A stretch of DNA of 64,000 bases, from assembly GCF_040024445.1 (NCBI RefSeq), contig NZ_CP157276.1, forward strand, positions 4,402,001-4,466,000. Direction: 5' to 3'. Each line of letters starts with the position of its first letter. The first letter of the stretch is position 1. This document shows, in pieces, positions 24,118 to 33,549 of this stretch. This DNA is from Prescottella soli (GTDB lineage: Bacteria > Actinomycetota > Actinomycetes > Mycobacteriales > Mycobacteriaceae). The notes below the pieces were generated by a model. It had not been told where the DNA came from. It saw only the letters and a program-made list of their open reading frames with translations, and did not search any database. A program made the translations under genes and the position numbers.

Positions 24118-25356
24118 TCATCCTTTGGCGAGCTTGCGCAGGTTCACGGTCGGGTCGGCCAGGGCGGCCGGATCGACGGGAAGAGCGCGGTCGATGATGA
24201 TGCGCGCGGCCCGCACTGCCGGGCCGCCGTCGATGAACGCGGCGCCGACCAGGGTGTTGCCCCGGACGCGGAACGCCATCTGCGGGCGGGTGGCGTCGTC
24301 GGGACGCGGCCGGATCACGGTCTCGCCCTCCGCGGTCATCGATCCGACGCCCTGCACGTGGATGCCGTGCCGGTCGGACCAGAACCAACCCGCGCACTCG
24401 GGTTCGGGTTCCTGACCCAGGACGCGGGCGGCAACCGCGCGTCCACTCAGTTGGGCTGCCTCCCAGTGCTCTTCGCGTCGGTGCAGCGTGCCGTCCGCGT
24501 CACGCCCGCGGGCGACGTCGCCCGCCGCGTACACCGCGGGGTGGCTGGTGCGCAGGTTCTCGTCGACGAGCACGCCGCCGTCGACGTCGAGTCCGGCGGT
24601 CTCGGCGAGCTCGGTCGACGGGATCGAGCCGATGCCGACGAGAACCGCGTCGGCGGGCAGTTCCTCACCGGTCGTGAGGACCACGGTGACGGCCTCGCCG
24701 TCCTCGCGGATCTCGGTCACGCCCGCGGTGTGGACCGCGATGCCGTGCTCGGCGTGCTGGTCGTGCAGGTATCGCGCCATCTCCGGGCCGACCGCGGGCA
24801 CGATCGGCGGATCCAGCGGATCCACCAGGGTCGCCGTCGCACCGAGCTGCAGTGCCGCCGAGGCGGTTTCGGCACCGATCAGGCCGGCGCCGATCACGGC
24901 CAGCCGTGCACCCGGCACCAGCCTGGCCTTCAGTGCGCGGGCGTCGTCGATGGTGCGGAGCAGGTGCACCTGCGGCAGGTCGCCGCCGGGAACCGGTAGG
25001 GGTCGCGCGCCGGCCCCGGTGGTCAGGATCGTCACGTCCGCGTCCAGCCGGGTGCCGTCCGCGAGCTCGATGACGCCCTCGTCCGGCTTCAGTGCCGTCA
25101 CCGGAACTCCGGTGCGCAGCGTGATCTGCTGCGTGACATACCAATCCGGCTTGGCCAGGGCGAGGTCCGATTCGTCGGCGGTGCCGAACATGAACGCCTT
25201 GGACAGCGGCGGACGGTCGTACGGTGCGGGTCCGCCGTCGACGAGGGTGATCGTGCCCTCGAAGCCGCGACTGCGCAGCTCGCCGGCGGCGCTGACGCCG
25301 GCGAGCCCGCCGCCGACCACCACGATGTGTTCGGGAGTGCGCTCGAGTGTGCTCAT
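24118..25356 (-). CDS. Ferredoxin reductase component of the ring-hydroxylating dioxygenase (HcaD/BphA4-like)
   Basis: 412 aa. FAD motif HIVVVGGGLAGVSAAGELR at the N-terminus, NAD motif LAVIGAGLIGAETAS near 150-165, and AAGDVARG near 290 identify a BphA4/HcaD-type flavoprotein passing electrons from NADH to the Rieske ferredoxin encoded 7 bp upstream. It resembles, but is distinct from, the cre reductase at 5.7 kb; each aromatic cluster carries its own. Confidence 0.9.
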   Translation of the reverse strand: MSTLERTPEHIVVVGGGLAGVSAAGELRSRGFEGTITLVDGGPAPYDRPPLSKAFMFGTADESDLALAKPDWYVTQQITLRTGVPVTALKPDEGVIELADGTRLDADVTILTTGAGARPLPVPGGDLPQVHLLRTIDDARALKARLVPGARLAVIGAGLIGAETASAALQLGATATLVDPLDPPIVPAVGPEMARYLHDQHAEHGIAVHTAGVTEIREDGEAVTVVLTTGEELPADAVLVGIGSIPSTELAETAGLDVDGGVLVDENLRTSHPAVYAAGDVARGRDADGTLHRREEHWEAAQLSGRAVAARVLGQEPEPECAGWFWSDRHGIHVQGVGSMTAEGETVIRPRPDDATRPQMAFRVRGNTLVGAAFIDGGPAVRAARIIIDRALPVDPAALADPTVNLRKLAKG

Positions 25357-25363
25357 GGGCGCG

Positions 25364-25714
25364 TCACTCCGCCGCGGCGGACTGGCCGGGGTACAGCCAG
25401 ATCTCGTCGTCCTCGACCGCGACCTTGTGGGCCGCGACGTCCTCGGTGGCGGGCATCGAGAGCACGGAACCGGTGCGCAGGCAGAACTTGCCCGCGTGCA
25501 GCGGGCACTCCACCTGGCCGCCCTCGATCCAGCCGTCCGCGAGGGACGCCTCGCCGTGGCTGCAGCGGTCGTTGAGCGCGAAGTAGTCGCCGTCGTCGTG
25601 GAAGACCGCGATCGGCTCGCCGGTGCCGGTCTGCTCGGCGTCGACGACCAGTGCCTCGCCGTCCTCGATGTCGCCGACCGCGCCGACCTTGATCCTGGTG
25701 ATGGTCTCGCTCAC
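25364..25714 (-). CDS. Rieske-type ferredoxin of the dioxygenase
   Basis: 116 aa from the GTG at 25714, which overlaps the alpha-subunit stop (GTGA); longer upstream frame lies inside the alpha gene. Rieske ligands C51/H53 (CSHGEASL) and C70/H73 (CPLHAGKF). BphA3/HcaC type soluble [2Fe-2S] protein, electron donor to the oxygenase. The tail after position 80 (ATEDVAAHKVAVEDDEIWL) is typical for the family. Confidence 0.92.
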   Translation of the reverse strand: MSETITRIKVGAVGDIEDGEALVVDAEQTGTGEPIAVFHDDGDYFALNDRCSHGEASLADGWIEGGQVECPLHAGKFCLRTGSVLSMPATEDVAAHKVAVEDDEIWLYPGQSAAAE

Positions 25715-27048
25715 TTCGCGCCCTTTTCGTGCCATGCCGGTGTGTTCATCAGTTCCGCCCAGCGCCGGTAGAAACCACGGCCGGCAGCGTCGCTGTACAG
25801 CTCGCTGGTCTTGCCGGGGTAGACGCCGTCCTCGCGCTCGGAGCCCAGGCCCATCTGGTAGTTCAGCGGCACACCGTTGGTGATGAAACCGCCTGCGATG
25901 GACTGGCACTCGCTCCAGTTCTCTCCGTCGTCCTGCTCGAAGATGCCGCTGGGACCGAAGGTGCGCAGGTTGTAGAGACGCTGCGCCTCACGCACGTCCT
26001 CGGGCATCGACTTGTCGACGATCGTCCAGGCCCAGACCTCCATCTTGTCCGGTCCCTTGGGGTGCCAGACGCGGATGCTGCCGTTGACCGGCAGGTACGA
26101 GAAGTTCGGGAAGACGGTCGCGTGACCCGTGGTCAGCGGGCCCTCGACGCGCTCGTCGCCGAGGCGCTCACGCAGCGCGTCGTAGTCGTAGTACTCGTGC
26201 ACGGCCTGCGCGTCGAAGCGGCTGCGCGGATGCGTCGGGAAGCCGGCACCGTGACCCAGCGGATCACTGAACTGGCGACCGGGGGTGTTGACGATCTCGG
26301 CCTTCGGTCCGCGGCCGGTGGGGGAGAGCACCATCAGCGCCGACGCGTGCGACATGTTGACGTGGTACCAGTCGGTGGCGAACTGCTCGGCCGCCAGCTT
26401 CCAGTTGCCGTCGAGGACCCACTTGTGGATGCCGCCGACGGCGACGGTGCCCTCGGGATCGCGATCGAGCATCGCGTCCATGTAGTAGGTCATGCCGCCG
26501 AGTGCTTCCTTCAGCGGCGGCGCGGCCGGGTTCCACGTCGCGAAGATCAGCCCGTGATAGGTGTCGAGCTGCGCGACCTCGACCAGGCCCCAGTCCTTCT
26601 TGTCGAAGCTCTCGGGGTAGCCGGCCTCGTTGGGGACGCTCACCAGCTGACCGGCGGTGTCGAAGCTCCAGCCGTGGTACGTGCAGGTGAAGTTCTTGGT
26701 GGCGCCGAAGTCGGCGCGACACACCCGGGCGCCGCGGTGACGGCACGAGTTGAGGAACGCGCGGATCCTGCGGTCCTTGCCCATCGAGACGATGACCGGA
26801 TCCTCACCCATGTACGTGGTGAGGAACTCGCCCGGCTTCGAGATCTGGGACGTGTGGCCCAGGAACAGCCAGCTCGGCGCGAAGATGCGGCGCAGCTCCT
26901 GCTGGTAGATCGACTGGTCGGTGAAGACCGCGCGATCGACGTAGCCGTTGTCGGTGTCCACCATCGTCGACACGTCGACGAACGTGGTGAGTGCGGACGG
27001 CCTCTTGATCGAGCCCGTGGTCGGGTTGCCTCCGTCGGAGGTACACAT
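25711..27048 (-). CDS. Aromatic-ring-hydroxylating dioxygenase alpha subunit (3-phenylpropionate/benzoate-like)
   Basis: 445 aa from the ATG at 27048. Rieske centre C102-H104 and C122-H125 (CRHRGARVC..., CTYHGWSF); mononuclear iron site with bridging Asp226, His229 and His234 in EQFATDWYHVNMSH, and a third ligand Asp in the FEQDDGENW region. Stretches such as IYQQELRRIF, KPGEFLTTYMGED and the EQDD-ENW end agree with my recollection of E. coli HcaE, so phenylpropionate or cinnamate is the favoured substrate; other benzoic or biphenyl-like acids are not excluded. An ATG at residue 29 (VDTDNGYVDR) could be the real start. Confidence 0.88.
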   Translation of the reverse strand: MCTSDGGNPTTGSIKRPSALTTFVDVSTMVDTDNGYVDRAVFTDQSIYQQELRRIFAPSWLFLGHTSQISKPGEFLTTYMGEDPVIVSMGKDRRIRAFLNSCRHRGARVCRADFGATKNFTCTYHGWSFDTAGQLVSVPNEAGYPESFDKKDWGLVEVAQLDTYHGLIFATWNPAAPPLKEALGGMTYYMDAMLDRDPEGTVAVGGIHKWVLDGNWKLAAEQFATDWYHVNMSHASALMVLSPTGRGPKAEIVNTPGRQFSDPLGHGAGFPTHPRSRFDAQAVHEYYDYDALRERLGDERVEGPLTTGHATVFPNFSYLPVNGSIRVWHPKGPDKMEVWAWTIVDKSMPEDVREAQRLYNLRTFGPSGIFEQDDGENWSECQSIAGGFITNGVPLNYQMGLGSEREDGVYPGKTSELYSDAAGRGFYRRWAELMNTPAWHEKGAK

Positions 27049-27068
27049 GTGTCGTCGTCTCCCTTGAT

Positions 27069-27884
27069 CTAGACGATGCGGACGGTGACGTCGGGCAGGC
27101 CCGGCGAACTGACACCGAAGGTGGAACCGGCGGCCAGCGGGACCGCGGCGTGCACCGCGCCGGCCAGGACGAGGTCCCCGGCGCGCAGATGGTCGCCGTA
27201 CTCGGCGAGCGAATTGGCCAGCCAGACAATGGCATTGAGTGGATGATCGAGCACCGCCGAGCCGGGGCCCGCGATGACGTCCTCGTCGTCGCGGGTGAGG
27301 GTGAGGATCATGTCCGGAAGAGCGTCGAGAAGTTCCGGGGTGGCGGGAACGCCCGGGCCCGCCACCAGCCGGGCGCTGGACGCGTTGTCCGCGACGGTGT
27401 CGACGAGGCCGATCTTCCAGTCGGCGATCCGGCTGTCGATCAGCTCGAGGCTCAGCATGACCTCACCGATCGCGTCCCGGACCTGCTCGAACGTGAACGG
27501 GGCGTCGCCGGGAGCCAGATCGCGGCTGAGCCGGAACGTGAACTCCGCCTCGGCGCGCGGCGCCACCAGCTCGTCCGCGGCCTGCTCGCCCTCGTGGGCG
27601 ACCACCATCGTGTCGAGGATCGCGCCGAAGTCCGGCTGGTCGACACCGAGCTGCTGCTGCATCGCGAGCGAGGTGAGCCCGATCTTGCGACCCACGATCC
27701 GCTCGCCCGACGCGATCCGCTGCGCGATGTTGCGGCGCTGGATCTCGTAGGCGTCGGCGACCGTCAGGTCGGGGTACGACGAGGTGGGTTGCGCGACCGG
27801 CTGCCGAGTGCGCTCCGCCTCGGCCAGCTGCGCGGCGACGGCAGGGACTGCCGCGTGCAGCGCGCCCGTGGTGTCAGTTGGCAT
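27069..27884 (-). CDS. 2-hydroxypenta-2,4-dienoate hydratase (MhpD-like)
   Basis: 271 aa fumarylacetoacetate-hydrolase-fold hydratase: TSSYPDLTVADAYEIQRRNI, IVGRKIGLTS, LDTMVV, PRAEAEFTFRL and the LELIDSRIADWK segment, all typical of MhpD/BphH/TesE hydratases. It would convert 2-hydroxypenta-2,4-dienoate to 4-hydroxy-2-oxovalerate with Mg2+/Mn2+. First gene of the minus-strand operon. The next enzymes, aldolase and acetaldehyde dehydrogenase (MhpE/MhpF), are not in the window. Confidence 0.88.
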   Translation of the reverse strand: MPTDTTGALHAAVPAVAAQLAEAERTRQPVAQPTSSYPDLTVADAYEIQRRNIAQRIASGERIVGRKIGLTSLAMQQQLGVDQPDFGAILDTMVVAHEGEQAADELVAPRAEAEFTFRLSRDLAPGDAPFTFEQVRDAIGEVMLSLELIDSRIADWKIGLVDTVADNASSARLVAGPGVPATPELLDALPDMILTLTRDDEDVIAGPGSAVLDHPLNAIVWLANSLAEYGDHLRAGDLVLAGAVHAAVPLAAGSTFGVSSPGLPDVTVRIV

Positions 27885-27971
27885 GCGTACAGGAGAACGC
27901 CACCTCGAGTTCCGGGGCCAGCGGTCGTGCCGAGGTACGGAACGCGCCCTCGCGCGAGACAGGTCGCCGCC

Positions 27972-27992
27972 CCGAACATGGCTATCCGAACA
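27972..27992. promoter_or_regulatory. Direct repeats in the divergent promoter region
   Basis: Two copies of CCGAACA 14 bp apart in the 162-bp space between the divergent hydratase and quinone-reductase genes. They may be a regulator site shared by both directions; no match to a known motif. Confidence 0.25.
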
Positions 27993-28046
27993 CGTATTTC
28001 ACGGCCGCTGCACCCGGTGGCTGTGTCCGACCGCACAGGAGAACCC

Positions 28047-29018
28047 ATGCTCGCAGCCGTCGCCGTCGCCCAGAACGCAGACGATCCGCTGAGCGGACTC
28101 GAGCTCCGCGAGGTCCCCGACCCGGTCGTTCCCGACGGCTGGGCCAAGGTCGCAGTGCGGTCGTCCGCCCTCAACATGCACGACGTGTGGACGCTGCGCG
28201 GCGTCGGTCACCCCGCCGACCGGATTCCGATGATCCTCGGCTGCGACGCCGCCGGTGTCGACGAGGACGGCAACGAGGTGATCGTCTACCCGGTGATCGC
28301 CGACGCCGACGGGGGCATGGGAGACGAGACGCTGGACCCGGGGCGCGCTCTGCTGTCGGAGCAGCACGACGGTGCCTTCGCCGAGTACCTGGTGGTGCCG
28401 AAGCGCAACCTGATCCCCAAGCCGGAGTGGCTCTCGTTCGACGAGGCCGCGTGCCTGCCGGTCGCGTGGACCACCGCGTACCGGATGCTGTTCACGCAGG
28501 CGCAGATCAAGGCCGGCGACCGCGTCCTGGTGCAGGGGGCGGGCGGCGGTGTCGCGACCGCCGCGATCAGCCTGGCCGCCGCCGCCGGCGCCAAGGTGTA
28601 CGCCGCCAGCCGCAGCGCCGAGAAGCGCGCGAGTGCACTCGAACTCGGCGCGCACACCGCGATCGAGGCCGGCGCCCGGCTGCCCGAGAAGGTCGACGTC
28701 GTCATCGAGACCGTCGGCGAGGCGACCTGGGCACACTCGATGCGGGCCCTGCGTCCGGGCGGCACCATCGTCATCGCCGGCGCGACCTCGGGTTCCAACC
28801 CGTCGGCGGACCTGACCCGCATCTTCTACCTGCAGCAGCGCATCCTGGGCTCGACGGGCTGCACCCGTGCCGAGCTCGTCTCGATGCTGCGCATGATGGA
28901 GGCCACCGGACTGCGGCCCAGGATCGATCGGGTGGTCCCGTTGCAGGACATTCACGCCGGGTTCCAGGCCATGATTGACGGTGACGTCAACGGAAAGGTC
29001 GTGGTGAAGGTCTCATGA
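28047..29018 (+). CDS. Zinc-type alcohol dehydrogenase-like / quinone oxidoreductase family protein
   Basis: 323 aa, MDR superfamily; AGGAG 6 bp before the ATG at 28047. GroES-like N-terminal half (SSALNMHDVWTLRG, PMILGCDAAGVD) and a Rossmann half with VLVQGAGGGVATAAISLA. The usual structural and catalytic zinc Cys clusters are absent, which favours the quinone/enone reductase branch using NADPH. Divergent from the aromatic operon and coupled by ATGA to the thioesterase gene, so it may reduce an unsaturated side-chain intermediate; that is inference. Confidence 0.8.
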   Translation: MLAAVAVAQNADDPLSGLELREVPDPVVPDGWAKVAVRSSALNMHDVWTLRGVGHPADRIPMILGCDAAGVDEDGNEVIVYPVIADADGGMGDETLDPGRALLSEQHDGAFAEYLVVPKRNLIPKPEWLSFDEAACLPVAWTTAYRMLFTQAQIKAGDRVLVQGAGGGVATAAISLAAAAGAKVYAASRSAEKRASALELGAHTAIEAGARLPEKVDVVIETVGEATWAHSMRALRPGGTIVIAGATSGSNPSADLTRIFYLQQRILGSTGCTRAELVSMLRMMEATGLRPRIDRVVPLQDIHAGFQAMIDGDVNGKVVVKVS

Positions 29019-29449
29019 GCATCTGGATCGGCGATCCGACCATCGAGATCGCGAACGAGAAGGGCACGGACACTCTCAACGCGAACCTCGGCATCGAGAT
29101 CACCGAGATGACCGAGAACTCGCTCAAGGGTCGGATGCCGGTCGACGAGCGGACCAGGCAGCCCGCCGGAGTGCTGCACGGTGGCGCGTCAGTCGCGTTC
29201 GCCGAGACCCTCGCGAGCTGGGCGGCGATCTCCGCGGTGGACCGGAGCAGGTTCCACTGCGTCGGGATGGAGATCAACGCCAACCACGTGCGGCCCGTGA
29301 GCTCGGGTTGGGTGTACGGCGAGGCGACGCCGCTCGCGCTGGGACGTCGTACGCACGTGTGGGAGATCAAGATCGTGAACGACGAGGCCAAGCTGGTGTG
29401 CGTCGCGCGCTGCACGATGGCCGTGCTGGAGAGGCCGTCGCAGTACTGA
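29015..29449 (+). CDS. PaaI/MenI-like hotdog thioesterase
   Basis: 144 aa. TRQPAGVLHGGASVAFAETLAS is the hotdog thioesterase signature (HGG before the long helix; catalytic Glu in AFAET), and NANHVRPVSSG fits the central strands. Such enzymes hydrolyse aromatic or short acyl-CoA thioesters. It overlaps the upstream reductase by 4 bp, so they form a two-gene unit; with the CoA ligase in the region it could relieve trapped CoA thioesters. A menaquinone (DHNA-CoA) role is the main alternative. Confidence 0.82.
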   Translation: MSIWIGDPTIEIANEKGTDTLNANLGIEITEMTENSLKGRMPVDERTRQPAGVLHGGASVAFAETLASWAAISAVDRSRFHCVGMEINANHVRPVSSGWVYGEATPLALGRRTHVWEIKIVNDEAKLVCVARCTMAVLERPSQY

Positions 29450-29460
29450 CAGTCGCCTGG

Positions 29461-29497
29461 GAAAGTGGCGCCGGAGCATCGCTCCGGCGCCACTTTC
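29461..29497 (+). terminator. Hairpin terminator after the thioesterase gene
   Basis: Perfect 17-bp stem (29461-29477 and 29481-29497, loop ATC) 12 bp after the stop codon; isolates the groESL operon from upstream transcription. Confidence 0.85.
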
Positions 29498-29556
29498 GGC
29501 TTTCGGGGCCGCGCGGGCGAGCGCGAGCAGACTCGAGCGCGCGCCGCCCTTGAGTG

Positions 29557-29583
29557 CTGGCACTCTCATGTATAGAGTGCTAG
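29557..29583 (+). promoter_or_regulatory. CIRCE element (HrcA operator) at the groESL promoter
   Basis: CTGGCACTC-N9-GAGTGCTAG, differing from the CIRCE consensus TTAGCACTC-N9-GAGTGCTAA only at the outer ends. A possible -35 (TTGAGT, 29550) and -10 (TATAGA, 29571) overlap it, so HrcA binding would block initiation. Known role: repression of groESL and release on heat shock. Confidence 0.85.
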
Positions 29584-29710
29584 TCGACGCTGAGCGAGTC
29601 CCGGCACCCGCGACGACGGGGCGCGTGAAGAGTCACTGTGGTGACTGAACTGATCGTGGTCCGAGGAACAGCCTCGGGCCCAACGAACCCCTGAAAGTGG
29701 AGGGCTCATC

Positions 29711-30013
29711 GTGGCGAGCGTGAACATCAAGCCGCTCGAGGACAAGATCCTCGTCCAGGCCAACGAGGCCGAGACGACGACTGCCTCCGGCCTGGTCATC
29801 CCCGACACGGCGAAGGAGAAGCCCCAGGAGGGCACCGTCGTCGCCGTTGGTCCCGGCCGCTGGGACGAGGACGGCGAGAAGCGCATTCCGCTGGACGTCC
29901 AGGAAGGCGACACCGTCATCTACAGCAAGTACGGCGGAACCGAGATCAAGTACGCCGGCCAGGAGTACCTGATCCTGTCGGCTCGCGACGTGCTGGCTGT
30001 CGTCGCCAAGTAA
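29711..30013 (+). CDS. groES: Co-chaperonin GroES
   Basis: 100 aa, GTG start with GGAGG upstream. [10 protein letters not shown], the mobile-loop region [28 protein letters not shown] and [19 protein letters not shown] are unmistakable GroES. It caps the chaperonin ring encoded next. A ~130-bp 5' leader follows the CIRCE element. Order groES-groL followed by convergent whiB3 matches M. tuberculosis Rv3418c-Rv3416. Confidence 0.98.
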   Translation: MASVNIKPLEDKILVQANEAETTTASGLVIPDTAKEKPQEGTVVAVGPGRWDEDGEKRIPLDVQEGDTVIYSKYGGTEIKYAGQEYLILSARDVLAVVAK

Positions 30014-30025
30014 GCCTCACGCCTC

Positions 30026-30058
30026 CCGCCCCGGAGTTCCGCATCGGACCCGGGGCGG
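30026..30058 (+). promoter_or_regulatory. Intercistronic hairpin between groES and groL
   Basis: 9-bp GC stem (30026-30034 with 30050-30058) topped by an inner TCCG-CAT-CGGA stem. It could be a processing or stability element setting the groES:groL ratio; partial termination is also possible. Confidence 0.45.
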
Positions 30059-30082
30059 AGTGCGTTCCAGCCGAAGCCCTGA

Positions 30083-31717
<1,635 letters not shown>

Positions 31718-31733
31718 TCTCCTCGGCACTCGC

Positions 31734-31783
31734 CGAAACGCGAAGATCCCCGGACGAATTCGTCCGGGGATCTTCGCGTTTCG
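31734..31783. terminator. 50-bp perfect palindrome, bidirectional terminator
   Basis: Perfect 25+25-bp palindrome centred on GAATTC, between the convergent groL and whiB3 genes, 17 bp past the groL stop. Serves both directions. Confidence 0.85.
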
Positions 31784-31818
31784 TGTACTCGTCACCTACC
31801 GGTGACGAGACGATCCCC

Positions 31819-32109
31819 TCAAGCGATCCGGCGGCGGGACTGCCTGGTCAGCATCTCCCGCTCGGACTCCGACATCCCTCCCCAGATCCCGTACGGCTCG
31901 GAGACCGTCAGGGCATGGTTGCGGCACTGGTTCAGTACCGGGCACCGCCGGCACATCTCCTTGGCGCGGCTCTCCCGCTGTGCCCGGGCACGGCCTCGTT
32001 CGCCGTCCGGGTGGAAGAACACGGAGGAATCGACGCCACGGCACAGCCCGCGCATCTGCCAGTCCCAGATGTCGGCGTTGGGGCCGGGAAGGTGATTAGG
32101 AACAGGCAT
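31819..32109 (-). CDS. whiB3: WhiB-family iron-sulfur regulator WhiB3
   Basis: 96 aa from the ATG at 32109 (GAGGAG upstream); the frame extends 29 codons further but MPVPNHLPGPNADIW is the known N-terminus. Four [4Fe-4S] Cys ligands (C23 in GLCRG, then CRRCPVLNQC), the GIWGG turn and a basic tail RQSRRR. Sequence and position next to groEL1 match M. tuberculosis WhiB3 (Rv3416), a redox sensor that controls lipid and energy metabolism and virulence. It has its own long upstream region. Confidence 0.95.
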   Translation of the reverse strand: MPVPNHLPGPNADIWDWQMRGLCRGVDSSVFFHPDGERGRARAQRESRAKEMCRRCPVLNQCRNHALTVSEPYGIWGGMSESEREMLTRQSRRRIA

Positions 32110-32607
32110 CAGAACTCCTCTGTCAGCAGGCTCGCGATGAAGCTGCGAGCGGCCCGCCACCCCCCGTGGATGACGGGACCAATGAAAATCGGTCACGCAC
32201 AGGCAACCGTAAAGGGGTGTACGAAATCACGTCAACACTTTCGCCGAGTGGCGATTTACATATCCACGGAGCGGAGAATTAACGAGCTGGTCATTTACAT
32301 CGGCACGCAGGTGTGATTGCGTGGCGATACGCGGGCCGATGCCGTCGGCGCTGGTGGCCGTGTGCCCTACCTGGACGATCGTCCGGAATCGATGTCCGAT
32401 TTTGTTACTTGGGAGTACTGTTCGGCGATTCCTGTTAACCCTCCGGCCACATATTCTTCAAAATTGAAGCAAATCGAGCGATTCATGCTCGTCGGGGCGT
32501 GGGTCGGATAAATAACCGGTCGTCCAGTTGGGGAATGTCCAAATTTCGCGACCACTGGGTCCATATCGCTTTCGAGGTGTCGGACTCATTGGTGCGATGA
32601 TCTTCGG
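32110..32607. other. 500-bp intergenic region upstream of whiB3
   Basis: AT-richer than the rest of the window and without a convincing coding frame (a 64-codon plus-strand frame has no family features). Contains the candidate whiB3 promoter, two copies of ATTTACAT (about 32254 and 32293) and a CTTCAA-AA-TTGAAG palindrome at 32456-32469. Probably the whiB3 control region and, at its far end, the promoter of the Rv3415c-like gene. Confidence 0.6.
32207..32235 (-). promoter_or_regulatory. Candidate whiB3 promoter
   Basis: On the minus strand TTGACG (32235-32230), 17-bp spacer, TTACGG (32212-32207), about 100 bp before the whiB3 start. The -10 is weak. Would leave a ~90-nt leader. Confidence 0.4.
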
Positions 32608-33420
32608 ATGCTTCGTGACGTTGCGTTCGGCCCGGATCCCGGGCGAAACCCACTGTCCGTGCCCGACGATTCCGTCGGGCGCTGGCTGCGCGCCGTGGCG
32701 CTCGGCGGCCAGGGGCGCTACGCCCAGGCGCGCGCCGAGCTCGAGGCGGTGCGACGGTCGGCCGCACCGCCGGCGATCCGGTCGCTCGCGGCCAGCACGC
32801 AGGCGTCGCTGCTGCGGCAGCTGGGCGGGCACGCCCTGGCGTCCGGGTACGACGGCGCCGCGCTGGCGCTGGTCGGGACGACCCGCGCCGGCGACGCTCT
32901 GCCGGACTCGGACGACGCGCTCGTGCACGAGGCGCGATGCGACGCGCTGACCGGGCTCGCGGCCGACGCCCTCGGCTGCGGTCGACTCGCACTGGGCCGC
33001 CGACTGCTCGACCGTTGTCGTGCCTATCTCGACGACGTCGGGGACGCGGACGGGCTGTGGCGTCAACACGTGCGCCTGCACTGGGTCACCGCCGAGATCG
33101 CGCTCGCGTCGGGTGACTTCGCGGCCGCGACGACGCACGCGCAGGCGGCCGTCGACCGGTCCGCCGACAGTCCTTCCGTCCGGCACCGCGTCAAGTCGGC
33201 GCTGCTGTTCGCGGCCGCAGCCACGGGCCGGCCGGAACCGGACCTGGCACTGGAAACCGCCGAGCGGGTGGAGGCCGACAGCCGTGCGCACGGGCTCCTG
33301 CCGCTGCGGTGGGCGGCCGCGATGCTCATCGACGGCGTGCGCCCGAGTGCGGACGCACGAGCCGTGCGGGACGAATGCGCAGATGCGATCGCTCGTCGGG
33401 GCGGGCGGTTCACGAAATGA
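32608..33420 (+). CDS. Rv3415c-like hypothetical protein, TPR-like helical repeats
   Basis: 270 aa from the ATG at 32608; a GTG at 32659 is an alternative. Almost entirely alpha-helical and Ala-rich with repeated patterns such as GQGRYAQARAELEAV, LALGRRLLDRCRAYL and ASGDFAAATTHAQAAV spaced like tetratricopeptide repeats. No signal or membrane segment. Position directly upstream of sigD corresponds to M. tuberculosis Rv3415c, whose function is not known to me. It may scaffold or modulate the SigD system; that is a guess from position. Confidence 0.8.
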   Translation: MLRDVAFGPDPGRNPLSVPDDSVGRWLRAVALGGQGRYAQARAELEAVRRSAAPPAIRSLAASTQASLLRQLGGHALASGYDGAALALVGTTRAGDALPDSDDALVHEARCDALTGLAADALGCGRLALGRRLLDRCRAYLDDVGDADGLWRQHVRLHWVTAEIALASGDFAAATTHAQAAVDRSADSPSVRHRVKSALLFAAAATGRPEPDLALETAERVEADSRAHGLLPLRWAAAMLIDGVRPSADARAVRDECADAIARRGGRFTK

Positions 33421-33549
33421 GCGCCCGATATTCGAACGATGCACTGACCGGTCGGACTGTGTCGTTACTCTTACAGACGTTCCGTCGTGAGGCGGAAGCA
33501 CACCCGGCTGGGGGGACGTGCCACTGTAACGCCAGGATTCGCTCAGACG

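Noticed and set aside
32317-32511. 64-codon plus-strand frame in the whiB3 upstream region
   Set aside because: No ribosome site, no family features and atypical composition.
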